Below are positions 31,816 to 42,522 of a stretch of DNA of 64,000 nt, piece after piece. The notes under the pieces are model-generated. The model did not search any database and was not told the origin of the DNA. It saw only the letters and a program-made list of their open reading frames with translations. Position numbers and translations under genes: made by a program. Each line of letters opens with the position of its first letter. Positions within the stretch are counted from its first letter, which is position 1. The stretch lies in the NCBI GenBank assembly GCA_964035575.1, contig OZ037836.1, positions 2,046,001 through 2,110,000 on the forward strand, written 5' to 3'. Source of the stretch: Rhynchopus sp. YZ270_cl-10. Its lineage: Eukaryota; Euglenozoa; Diplonemea; Diplonemida; Diplonemidae.

Positions 31816-33352
31816 ATGGAAATATGTGTGGAGAGCTTTGACGGAGAGAAGTACACAGTCGAGGTGGGTGTGGATGATACAACTGCGGACATACGGCGGA
31901 AGGTGGCGACTGCAGCAGAGTTGTGCGAAGACGGCTTCGACATGAGCTTCGGAGAGAAGCTGCTGGCCGAAGGAGACTACATCACGCAGCTGAGTGCTGG
32001 GGACACAGTTGTGCTGACGAAGACGAAGTCGCAGAAGGACGACGCCATTGCAGCTCTTCGTGACTTGGGTGAGACGGCTGACGTCAGAGAGGTTCAAGTG
32101 TCTGAGAGATCCCAAGCTGGTTCATTTGTTTCTGCAGGCGGAGGTTGTTACTGAGATCCCCGATCAAATCTTGGCAGGTGGCACGTTCTCAGAACTTGAT
32201 CTCAGTGGTGTGCCAGGTGTGACTCAAATAGAAAGAGGTTTCCTCCAATGCTGCACCTCATTGCACACTGCTGACTTATCTGGGTGAGCAATGTGACACT
32301 CCTTAAGAGTTTCGTCCTCTTCAAATGCACTGCCTTGCGCACCCTTGACTTGTCTGGGTGGAACAATGTGAGGCACGTACGGGACTTCTTTCTCTGCAAC
32401 TGCACCTCGTTGACGACACTGGATATTTCAGGGTGGAACAATGTTACGCAGCTTGGTGATTACTTCCTCTACAACTGCACCTCATTGCCCACGCTGGAGG
32501 GGACAAAAACGTGAGGTGGCAGCCCCCCGGCATTTTTGCCCTGGCGTCCCCGGATATAATCTCTTTTTTGAGTGAACGAAGGCCACGCGTGGGATGGTTG
32601 CATTGCACTTTTGCAAACCCGGGCACATGATACTGGAGGGTCCAAAGCAACTGGAGGAGGTGTATGCTGGGCTTTTTGTGCCCTCAGGGATTTAAGCGAC
32701 CCTGCGCCTACTTTACGACCATGCACAGCTTTTGCTTTTCTTTTCTTTGCTTTTCTTTGCTTTTTGTAGGTGCTAACCTGCGGCAGTGGTTTGCATCAGT
32801 TGGGTGTTCCACTCACCGCAGTTTAGAGAATTAGGAGATGCCAGTCATTCGTTCCTCCCATTGGAATGACTGGTGGTTTTATTGTTGTTTATTTCTTTTG
32901 ACGCTGCCAGAGTGCGGACCTTGAACTGGCTTATATACAACCTAGGCCACCAGCGGTGGTATACGGCCCCTGTTCACTTAGGTGTCGCTTCTTTGTTGGG
33001 TATAAGTCAGCAAATGGGATCAAGCCACTCTCTGGCACACCGTGGTGCCATCCTTCCCTTTTGCTGGTTTTTCTTTTTGCGGGGGTGGATCACGTTTTTC
33101 AAGGTTAATATCTCATTGCCCACGCTGGATATTTCTGGGTGGAACAATGTGACGCATGTTGGGACCTGCTTCCTCTCCAAATGCACTGCATTGCAAACCC
33201 TTGACTTATCTGGGTTGACGACTGTTCAGCACATTGGGAAACGCTTCCTAAAAGGATGTAAAATACCCACCAGCAGCATCAACATCACCGGATCGAGCAG
33301 TGTTGTGTCAGACAAAATGGACAAAATCAAGCACAAATGTGTGTGCATGTGA
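31816..33352 (+). pseudogene. UBL-LRR family B, copy B7, frameshifted and split by an insertion
   Basis: The UBL is intact (MEICVESFDGEKYTVEVGVD) but two bases are missing at GAGAC|GGCTG near 32073 relative to the other copies, which shifts the frame in the linker. One base is missing at TCTGGGTGAGC near 32286, giving an early stop. The LRR region is interrupted at 32498 by the element at 32499-33111 and resumes at 33112 to the usual end, VVSDKMDKIKHKCVCM. The three lesions make this a pseudogene even if the insertion were removed from RNA. Confidence 0.9.
32499..33111. mobile_element. 613-bp insertion in B7 with 18-bp direct repeats
   Basis: CTCATTGCCCACGCTGGA occurs at 32481-32498 and again at 33112-33129; with one copy removed the LRR reading continues in frame. 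Near the ends, ACAAAAACGTGA (32503-32514) and TCACGTTTTTCA (about 33090-33101) are inverted, with one mismatch. It has no coding frame. No GT...AG pair fits the duplicated edges. It could be a short non-autonomous transposon or, if spliced, a nonconventional intron of the euglenid kind. Confidence 0.65.
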
Positions 33353-34997
33353 GGCATGTGCATCTTTCGAGAGGCTAGGCGCTCATTGCGATGTTCAGAG
33401 AACGAATTTTACATTGCACGTTGCACTTTGCCCATGCCAAAAATATGAAACTGGAGATGTTTTTTATGCACAGTTCTTTGCATCCTCGCGTGCGTACACT
33501 GATACAACCAAGCATGTTGTTGTTTTGTACTAAGTTAAGACAAATGCTTTGTGGTGGGAAATGATTCAAAGATTTGTTACCTCACGTTTTGAGAGTCAAC
33601 ATAGTGTTGTGAAAGAGAAAACCGACGCAGGAGCCTTTTATCGGAAACTGTTTTCTTCTCCACTAACACACACAAACACTGGACAGAAAAAGCTTTTTTC
33701 ACACGTTTTTTTTTCTGTTCTCATATGAATTTGCTGTTCTCCTTTTTTAACTCTCTGCTTTTCATTTTTTCAAAAATGGATTTAAGAATGCCTTGCCCTG
33801 GTCAGGACAAGGCGTTGCGAGCGGGAGGTACGCAATCGACGTGACGCATGCACATCTGAGGACGAACACTGTGGAGTTATAGTCTGGTCGCGATAGTTTT
33901 CGCGAACTTTCCTGCAGTCAACGCAGGGAAAGAATTAATCAACGATGTGATACAGGATATGGGTGGTTCAGTGATTCCACAGAACCGACACCATTCAACC
34001 AAAACCAAATCAATTAAAAAAGACAGAGTTTTTGAAGTAAGGAAAGAAAAACGTTACGATTTTATTCCCTTCCCCGTTTATTGCGCACTCACCTCATTTC
34101 TGAGAATTTTCTGTCTTGGTTGTGCATATTTTTTGCCTTCGGAATTTTCCTCGTTTCCGGATCATTTTTTTAAAAAGCATTTTCAAAGAAGTAAGAGTCG
34201 CCACCGTGACAGGCTTGGCGCTAACGAGCAGAGACCTTCCTCGCAGAGGAAGGTGTTTTGACACAGCAACTTCGTGAGTCAGTATCGGTCTGCGAATCAA
34301 ATTGAAAACGGCGTGTTTGCGCGTCATATCGAAGAGGATAGAGAAACTGAAAAGTCATGAAAATACAAAACTGAAGAACAGCCACTCTGCCTCAGCAGGG
34401 AAAGTGAACGAAAGGATGGTGGCCACGTTCGACACATTGCACATCCTCGGGTGTCCACACTAATACAACGAAGCTTTCAAAAAAACAAAACAAAAGACCT
34501 CTCGCCTTGTCACTGTTTGCTGTCTCTTGCACACCACACGCACACCTAAACACGAAGTTCTGCTTCCTTTCTCTGCAGACAAACACACATGTCTACTGAG
34601 CCTACACACTCGTTGAGTGCCTCACAAAACCTCAAATTACTTCTTCTTTGCTTTTTATTTGTTGTCTTCGCGCTTTATCATTGTTGTTGGGAAATAAAAC
34701 CTGGAACAGTATTCTTCCCAAAGTCTGAGGGAAACTCAATACGTCATTTTGCGAAGACTTCTTTCCTGTTGGTGCGTGGGGTGTCTGCAACGTCTTGTTA
34801 ATGTACTTCGTACATGTTCACACAATAGCCCCTCAACCGTGTGGTGACGTTTCTGCGTTCGTACGACCTCCACCAATGCTTTCCTCCACGCACTCCGTGC
34901 CTTCTTCCCACCATGATTGCCTCCTTCAGTGTTCTGATGTCCTCTCCTACTCCCACAACCCCACCACACAACAGAGCAACACAAAAAAGAAGGCAAA
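33353..34997 (+). other. Spacer between B7 and A2
   Basis: B 3' flank, then mosaic debris: 33620-33700 resembles four-UBL intron 2; 34235-34360 and 34440-34500 are pieces of the B upstream module (GTATCGGTCTGCGAATCAA, TCGGGTGTCCACACTAATAC). Bases 34740-34810 match 39935-40010, and the family A leader runs from 34842. No gene supported. Confidence 0.5.
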
Positions 34998-35888
34998 ATG
35001 GACGTAACCATCAAGGGGTACGACGACAACTTGTTCATGATCGAGGTGGGTGTGGATGACACAACGGAGACGATGCGGCAGAAGGTGGCGTCTGCAGTGG
35101 GGTTGGCTGAGGACAGCTTCCACATGGGCTTCGGAGGGAAGGACGAAGGAGAGGACATCACGCAGCTGAGTGCTGGAGACACAATCATCCTCACGAAAAC
35201 TAAGAAGTACGCAGCCCGAGCAGAGCTTCATGCGTTGGGTGAGACGGACATCACTGCAGAGCGGTTGGAGGAGGTGGATGATCCTGAGGTGGCGTGTTTG
35301 CTTCTGCAGGCGGAGGTTGCGACTGTCATTCCGGATGACTTCTTGTCGCGTTCATCGTTAACGAGACTTGATCTGAGTGCTGTGTCGTGTGTGACGGAGG
35401 TTGGTGATAGCTTTTTGTACAGTTGTACAACGTTGACAAGCATCGACCTGTCAGGGTTGAGCAATGTGACGCGCATCGGTGACTACTTTCTCTCCGACTG
35501 CAAAGGCTTAACCACTCTGGATCTTTCGCCACTCAGCAACTTGACGCGCATCGGTAGCAACTTTCTCTACGACTGCAAAGGTTTAACCACTCTGGATCTT
35601 TCAGCACTCAGCAACTTCACAGAAGTCGGTGACTACTTTCTCTACTACTGCGAAGGCTTAACCACTCTGGATCTTTCACCACTCAGCAGGGTTAAGGTTG
35701 TTGATTCGCACTTTCTTACGATCTGCACTTCGTTGAAGAGTATTTACCTTACCGGCTGCAGCAGTGCTGTGTCCGACGCAGTGAGGAATAACAAGAAGCT
35801 GAGCAAACTTGTGGTTGAAGCACGTCCGAAACGCAGCAGAGACGAATCCCCCCAACAAGCACACAAACGGCAGAGACACACACAATGA
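34998..35888 (+). CDS. UBL-LRR protein, family A, copy A2
   Basis: 296 residues with five LRR units, half the number in A1; the length difference is five 25-residue units minus one residue. UBL, linker (TAERLEEVDDPEVACLLLQAE), cap (VSDAVRNNKKLSKLVVEARP) and basic tail KRSRDESPQQAHKRQRHTQ are all present. Intact. Confidence 0.9.
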   Translation: MDVTIKGYDDNLFMIEVGVDDTTETMRQKVASAVGLAEDSFHMGFGGKDEGEDITQLSAGDTIILTKTKKYAARAELHALGETDITAERLEEVDDPEVACLLLQAEVATVIPDDFLSRSSLTRLDLSAVSCVTEVGDSFLYSCTTLTSIDLSGLSNVTRIGDYFLSDCKGLTTLDLSPLSNLTRIGSNFLYDCKGLTTLDLSALSNFTEVGDYFLYYCEGLTTLDLSPLSRVKVVDSHFLTICTSLKSIYLTGCSSAVSDAVRNNKKLSKLVVEARPKRSRDESPQQAHKRQRHTQ

Positions 35889-36303
35889 CGATGAGGTGTG
35901 CTGGTGGTTTCAGCCTCAGAATTGGCAAGGTTCGCGGTACCAAGTGGTGGCTCACGTGCCATTTGTGTTTGAGGAAGCCCGCTATGTAGCACAGCACCAA
36001 AAGCAAAGCAGCTGTGCTGCGGTCAACGAAAGCAGACATGGTGGCAGTTTAGTGAGGACACATCAGTTGGCAAATGTTTGTTTAATGTTGATGAGGGTAG
36101 CATCGGTTTGTAATGTGGTCCACGTTTTTGTGGGAATTGTCAAGATCTTGATCACAAAGATGAAGATTTGGGCTGTGTGAAATGTTTGTCTTGTTTGCCT
36201 TGTCGGGTGTGTGCACTGTACGTGAAACAACTGTGGATCTGCAGGTACGTGCTCTGATGTTTATTCAGTGTGGTGTGTTGTGGTTTTGTTATGTTTTTAC
36301 GCT
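35889..36303 (+). other. Conserved 3' flank of A2
   Basis: About 400 bases shared with the flanks of A3 and A4 and partly of A1: GTTTCAGCCTCAGAATTGGC, a segment with TCAAGATCTTGATCACAAAG, and GGATCTGCAGGTACGTGC, which looks like an acceptor followed at once by a donor. It ends at the insertion site of the next element. Confidence 0.55.
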
Positions 36304-38807
36304 TTTTTTGGTGTGGCCCGCCCCAAAATAAAGTCAAAAAAATGTACTTCTAATGTATGGTAAAAAAAGGGGGGTAAAAAAATTTTTCCCACCCATACTG
36401 GCATAGTCAGTGTGCATAATAATAGGGTCCCGAGCTTTCCCCCCGCAAAAAGCGGTCGCTGCGCGCGCTTCGCGCACGCGACTCCCTGCTAGTGCAAGAA
36501 GGTGAGGCTCTTTCTCACCTCTGATGCACAAAATCGTGAAAGGCGGGTGGGGACGGTGAACCACAAGCCGTAGTGGGTGTTAACCTTCTTATCAGTAACC
36601 TCAGTGCATCTATAAAAGAAGAGGCGGTCATGGCATCCAAAGGTTCCAGGCGAAGCCACGGTACGCAACATTTCTGAAAAATGTTGCCATAAAATGACGC
36701 TGTCGTTCGTAATTAACGTCACTTTCCGTAAATTTTACTTACGTATTTCGCTAAAAACGAAAGCTTCTGGCGAAGCCACGGTACGCAACATTTCAAAAAA
36801 AAATGCGCTTACAATTGAACATTTTACAGCCAAACTACGACATGGGAAGAGTGCAAGCTTGCGCCGCAGGCGCACGGTACGCTACTTTTCTTCTTTCGCT
36901 ATGCCGCATGTTACAGTAAAATAAAAGAAAATTGTCATCTGAAAATAGAGTTATGTGGGGGTAAGGTGGGGGGTGGGGCTCCGCACCAAACCTGAAAATA
37001 GCCTGTAAAACTGATACATGCATTTTAGGTACAAAATACTCATTTCTCAGCGCAAAATGACCCCACCACAACACGCACGGACTCCGGAGAATCGGGAACA
37101 GTGCTCTCAAGATCCTCCACGTAGGGGAGGATATTTCCTCCAGGGGCTTTTTTTTTTTTTTTCAGGCTTTTTTGGTGGAGGATTTCCTCCACTTTTTTTT
37201 TTTTTTGGCGGGCTCGGGTGGAGGATTATCCTCCTAGGGGTTTTATAGTGGGGGGTCACTTTGTCTCCCCCGAGGGAGCCAATATTTTCCCGAGCCTGTA
37301 TGCACCGTCCAGGGCTGCACCTTAAAAAAAATTTGCTTGCGGCGCCATTTTCATTTTTTGCTACTCAAAAAAAGGGTTCGTTGAGTGATTCTGTAGTGTA
37401 AAAGGAAGCATTTTTACACCGTACCCCAATTTTTTTTCGCCTGCGGCGCCATTTATATTATTTTTTTGCTCCGCAAAAAAATAGTTGGCAATGTCTTTGG
37501 ATACCCTTGTATTTTGCAGCCAAAAAATGCAACGTGACCAAAGCTGCAAAAGTTTTGCCATTTAAAAAAAATTACCCGCCGTTGCATCAGCCCCTGCTTC
37601 TGGAAGACGTATTGGTTTTGTACGGTTCGTGGAGCGTACGGTGCAAGAGAAAGGATTAGATTTCCGTTTTTTGTTATCTCGCAAAATTGACCCGCCTCTC
37701 CGCTCTGCGGCTGTCAGGGAGGCGCGCGCGAAGCGCGCGACGACCGCTTGTTGCGGGGGAAAAATTTTTTTTTGGGGGGTTTTTTTTGCAAAAACGAATC
37801 CTCCTCATTTCGAAAATTCTGCTTTTTTCGTGGAGGATCTTGAGAGAGCCCTGTCGGGAAAGAAAAATTTTTTTTTTTCGATTTTTTGTGGGCAAAAATT
37901 GGCCGAAAAATTTTTCGCCCCCCCCGGATCCCCCAAAAAAAGTCACCTCAGGGTTTCCGCCAAGGGGGACCGGGGGGGACCATGGTCCCCCCCAATATTT
38001 TTCCCAGAAAAATCCGGATTTTTACAGGGGTTTGGGGGGGACCATGGACCCCCCCAAGAAAAATGAGTTTTGGAGGTTGTAGATGACCCCCCGTGGTCAT
38101 GTGACCCCACCGTGCAGAGCATTTGACTCGCTGTGTCAAAAGGAATGGAAGAAAAGGGGATGGCGAACTCTAAAAAAATAAAAAGTAGCGTACCGTGCGC
38201 CTGCGGCGCTGTGTTGCTGGCTCTTTGATGTTGATATTATTGATACCATTGATACTTCCGAGCATTGCCCCTTTTAAAAGGAGGCTGACGAGTACATTCA
38301 CTTTCATTACATGTTCCAACTGCAGCACTGCAATCACTGTGTGGCGCCATACAAGGAAAAAAGCAAATACCATCACCCTCCACTCTCACAAGACCCCTTA
38401 CCTACCTCTACCAGACAACGCGGCTGTGAAGCTTAACACGGCTATCAAACCTGGTGCTAAAAAGCCTGGCGCAAAAAAGTTGTGCCAAAGCTGGCAGAGC
38501 AGACTTGTCTTTGCTGTCAAGAAGGAGACTCCCACGGTTGTCACACCCTTCGCCTCTCCACTCTGTGGCCTGCAGGGAGGCGCGCGCGAAGCGCGCGACG
38601 ACCGCTATTGCGGGGAGAAAAAAATTTTTTTGGGGGGTCTTTTTGATGGTCCCCCCCAATTTCTGAAACCCCAAATCCTGGCGGAAACCCTGCACCTATA
38701 AAAAAAAGTTTTTTCCCTTAATCACGCCTAAAATAAAGTCAAAAAAATGTACTTCTAATGTACTTCTAATGTACCCCAAAAACCGGGTTTCGGGCCACAC
38801 CAAAAAA
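36304..38807. mobile_element. 2.5-kb inverted-repeat element downstream of A2
   Basis: Perfect 17-base inverted ends TTTTTTGGTGTGGCCCG (36304-36320) and its complement (38791-38807). Just inside both ends lies ATAAAGTCAAAAAAATGTAC in direct orientation (about 36328 and 38733). The flank after A3 (41598-41655) reads straight from TTTTTACGC into GTTTGTAGAAGAAGGGACC and is the empty site. Inside is a nest of the repeats seen at 8995-12034, including the 19-base end (37103, imperfect partner 37829-37849) and the GC-rich hairpin arms. No transposase frame; non-autonomous. Confidence 0.65.
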
Positions 38808-40166
38808 AAACGTTTGTAGAAGAAGGGACCTTGCGAACATTCTTTCGCAGGTGGGTACAAGCTGTCACCGTGGCACTCAGCTACGGTGCAGAAGAGGCAG
38901 TAGGGCAGACCAACTACCAAAGGTGGGGTCTGTGCTAGAGGGAAGGGGTTACGTTTTCAGGGTGGTGCACTGTACGTGAGACAACTGACGTGCGCTGTTG
39001 TTTATTCAGTATCACGAACCTAGGTCATTTGAAAGCATATTCGGGGATGGTACATAGGGACAGGAAGGGCAACCATATGTTAGGGTTTTGTGCATTGCTT
39101 CTTAACTGTGTTCCTTCCCATCCCTCCACCTTTTCACTGTCCTCTTGGTCCATCTTTCCTCTCTGTCCTTTTATAGGGGGTTGCGTGCTACTAAGAACCC
39201 CTGACAGGGGCTGGCATCGTGCGGCCAGTCGGAGGTGCCTGCATAGTCCGTTGCGACAGTGGGTCAGTGATGCACTGTCTGCAGCTGCTCTGCGTGTCTG
39301 TACCCTCCTCCACCTCTCTCCTGCAGTTTAATACCTCTGCTCACCGTGCCCGACCTCCACCACGACCACTCATCCAACACATGTTCAGCAGCGGTTCCGT
39401 TCCGCCTGCGCGGTGCTTTTCTATTGCCCAGAAGTGGTTCGTTTTTTGTGTGCCAAGCCCAATACCCTTGCACCCTCGTGTGAGCGATCTGTCAAAAAGA
39501 AGGCAGACAAACGGTATTTTGAGCAGTTTGTATCACATTCCTGTTTTCCTCCTAAAATGTCAGACACCTTTTTCGATTTGCCACTTTGGCTCAGATCACT
39601 TCTTCAGGTGGAGGCAGTGGGGCTGTGGCTTTGCAAGACAGTGCTTTGTGGTGTGTGGGTTATTTGCACCTTCAAATGCGAGTATCCGTTTTTGAAAAAG
39701 TGACTTTTTGGCTGATGTTGGCTGAGGGTGTGAAATAACCATACCAGGTTCGGCGGGGCTCCGACACCAGAAATATTTTTTTGAAATTATTTTGGGATTG
39801 AAATCAGCGGATCAAAATGAGTTAAGTGCGGGGTCGTAGGCTCAAAAATTTTAATCTGTGGTTTGTTAAGTGAACGAGGTCCAGAGTATAGGCCTAACGA
39901 GATCTTGGCTGATATGTGAATCGCACTGTACTACGTCATTTTGCGAAGACTTCTGTCCTGTTGGTGCGTGGGGTGTCTGCAACGTCTTGTCAATGTACTT
40001 CGTACATGTTCACAATAGCCCCAACTCCCACAGCCCCACCACCAATGCTTTCCTCCACGCACTCCGTGCCTTCTTCCCACCGTGATTGCCTCCTACAGTG
40101 TTCTGATGTCCTCTCCTACTCCCACAACCCCACCACACAACAGAGCAACACAAAAAAGAAGACAAA
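38808..40166 (+). other. Intergenic DNA before A3
   Basis: Bases 38811-38880 continue the A-type 3' flank. Bases 39015-39105 repeat 14485-14600. Frames around 39200-39700 show no recognisable domain. From about 39935 the sequence matches 34735-34840, then the shortened family A leader runs to the start at 40167. Confidence 0.5.
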
Positions 40167-41207
40167 ATGGACGTAACCATCAAGGGGTACGACGACAACT
40201 TGTTCATGATCGAGGTGGGTGTGGATGACACAACGGAGACGATGCGGCAGAAGGTGGCGTCTGCAGTGGGGTTGGCTGAGGACAGCTTCCACATGGGCTT
40301 CGGAGGGAAGGACGAAGGAGAGGACATCACGCAGCTGAGTGCTGGAGACACAATCATCCTGACGCAAAGTATGAAGTTCGAAGCCACACGAGCACTTCAT
40401 GCGTTGGGTGAGTACATCACAGCAGAGAGGCTGAGGACTGTACAGGATCCTGAGGTGGCGTGTTTGCTTCTGCAGGCGGAGGTTGCGACTGTCATTCCGA
40501 ATGCATTCTTGTCGAGTCAATTCATTACGTTAACGAGACTTGATCTGAGCTCTGTGTCATGTGTGACGGAGGTTGGTGATAGGTTTCTGTACGATTGTAC
40601 AACGTTGACAAGCATCGACCTGTCTGGGTTGAGCAATGTGACGCGCATCGGTGGCTACTTTCTCTGTGGCTGCAAAGGTTTAACCACTCTGGATCTTTCA
40701 GCACTCAGCAACTTGACAGCAATCGGTGGAAACTTTCTCCACGATTGCAAAGGTTTAACCAGCCTGGATCTGTCACCACTCAGCAACGTGACAGAAATTA
40801 AGTCCTGTTTTCTTGCCGGTTGCAAAGGCTTAACCACTCTGGATCTTACACCACTCAGCAACTTGACAGAAATCAGTAGAAGGTTTATCTATGGCTGCAA
40901 AGGCTTATCCACTCTGGATCTGTCACCACTCACCAACGTGACAGGGATAAAGTGCGATTTTCTTGCCTACTGCAAAGGCTTAACCACTCTGGATCTTTCA
41001 CCACTCAGCAGGGTTAAGGTTGTTGATTCGCACTTTCTTACGAACTGCACTTCGTTGAAGAGTATTCACCTTACCGGCTGCAGCAGTGCTGTGTCCGACG
41101 CAGTAGTGAAGTGCGAGCTGAGCAAGCTTGTGGTTGAAGCACGTCCGAAACGCAGCAGAGACGAATCCCCCCAGCAAGCACACAAACGGCAGAGACACGC
41201 ACAATGA
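40167..41207 (+). CDS. UBL-LRR protein, family A, copy A3
   Basis: 346 residues, seven LRR units. The segment just after the UBL diverges from the other A copies (TQSMKFEATRALHALGEYIT), as does the entry to the repeats (AFLSSQFITLTRLDLSSVS, with three extra residues). One unit has RFIYGC in place of FLxxC and another LTNVTGIKCDFLAYC. Tail as in A2. Intact. Confidence 0.9.
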   Translation: MDVTIKGYDDNLFMIEVGVDDTTETMRQKVASAVGLAEDSFHMGFGGKDEGEDITQLSAGDTIILTQSMKFEATRALHALGEYITAERLRTVQDPEVACLLLQAEVATVIPNAFLSSQFITLTRLDLSSVSCVTEVGDRFLYDCTTLTSIDLSGLSNVTRIGGYFLCGCKGLTTLDLSALSNLTAIGGNFLHDCKGLTSLDLSPLSNVTEIKSCFLAGCKGLTTLDLTPLSNLTEISRRFIYGCKGLSTLDLSPLTNVTGIKCDFLAYCKGLTTLDLSPLSRVKVVDSHFLTNCTSLKSIHLTGCSSAVSDAVVKCELSKLVVEARPKRSRDESPQQAHKRQRHAQ

Positions 41208-42522
41208 CGATGAGGTGTGCTGGTGGTTTCAGCCTCAGAATTGGCAAGGTTCGCGGTACCAAGTGGTGGCTCACGTTGCCATTTGTGTTTGAGGAAGCCC
41301 GCTGTGTAGCACAGCACCAAAAGCAAAGCAGCTGTGCTGCGGTCAACGAAAGCAGACACGGTGGCAGTTTAGTGAGGACACAAATGTTTGTTTAATGTTC
41401 ATGAGGGTAGCATCGGTTTGTAATGTGGTCCACGTTTTTGTGGGAATTGTCAAGATCTTGATCACAAAGATGAAGATTTGGGCTGTGTGAAATGTTTGTC
41501 TTCTTTGCCTTGTCGGGTGTGTGCACTGTATGTGAAACAACTGTGGATCTGCAGGTACGTGCTCTGATGTTTATTCAGTGTGGTGTGTTGTGGTTTTGTT
41601 ATGTTTTTACGCTTTTCTACGTTTGTAGAAGAAGGGACCTTGCGAACATTCTTTTGCAGGTGGGTACAAGCTGTCACCGTGGCACTCACTTCCCATCTCA
41701 ACAATTCTCCTTCAAAGAAAATACGTTGTTTTATTTTTTTGTTGCATGTATCTTCCAGTCCTGTGGCTGTCTGGAATAACTGGATGCATGCAACCCTGCA
41801 GTGCCATCAGCCATCTTGAGTTCACGAGATTACTGTGAACTCCGCTGCAGTTGCTGTGTTACATTTTACTGTTTCCTCAGTCCGATAACTTTTTTGAAAG
41901 ATATTTGTACGCCCGGATACCTTATTCGGAATAATAAGCATTTTATAATGACACAGACATGCGAACGTGGTAATGTGGAATAAGAGGCGTTCTTGCACTT
42001 TCCCGTTCAGTAGGGAGATGACATGCCCGGACATCCAGGAACAGAGGCAGAGCGAGGCTTTCGCCATTTGATACAGGACTCACAAGCCCTCTTGCAGGAG
42101 TGTCAGCCCCGTTTGCGAATCCGCCCTTTGTGTATTGCGTTTCAGTCTTCTGGATGTTGTTGTGGACATGTTCTCTTTGAAGAAATGGACTGCCGTCTGT
42201 GGCTTCGTCACCATTATTCCCTGTCGCATAGATACCAACTTCGTTATCACTTTTCAACTTTTATGGACACGCTCTGGAATGTGAACCCGTTCCCCAAAGT
42301 CATTCAGACTGCTTGTGTTCACGAGTCAACAAAAAAGAATCCCCAACATATTTCCTGACCACTTTCCATATCCCGTACCCTACCCTACCCTGCCGCACTG
42401 TGCATCGTAGCATCGTCTGGACATGCTACGCACGTTCTGCTAGAAGCTGGACGGTGTCAGCGGACTGTCGTGACACATCGTCACATCACCCACACAGGAA
42501 CTTTTTCATTGTGTCAACAACC
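41208..42522 (+). other. Spacer between A3 and the membrane-protein gene
   Basis: Bases 41208-41730 are the A-type 3' flank with the uninterrupted site for the 36304 element. From about 41740 to 42522 I see no repeat or supported gene; frames on both strands at 41943-42358 have no motif. CACCCACACAG|GAAC just before the start may be an acceptor site. Confidence 0.5.

Noticed and set aside
41943-42358. Frames on both strands before the membrane-protein gene
   Set aside because: About 100 codons each, overlapping and without motifs; no support for either.
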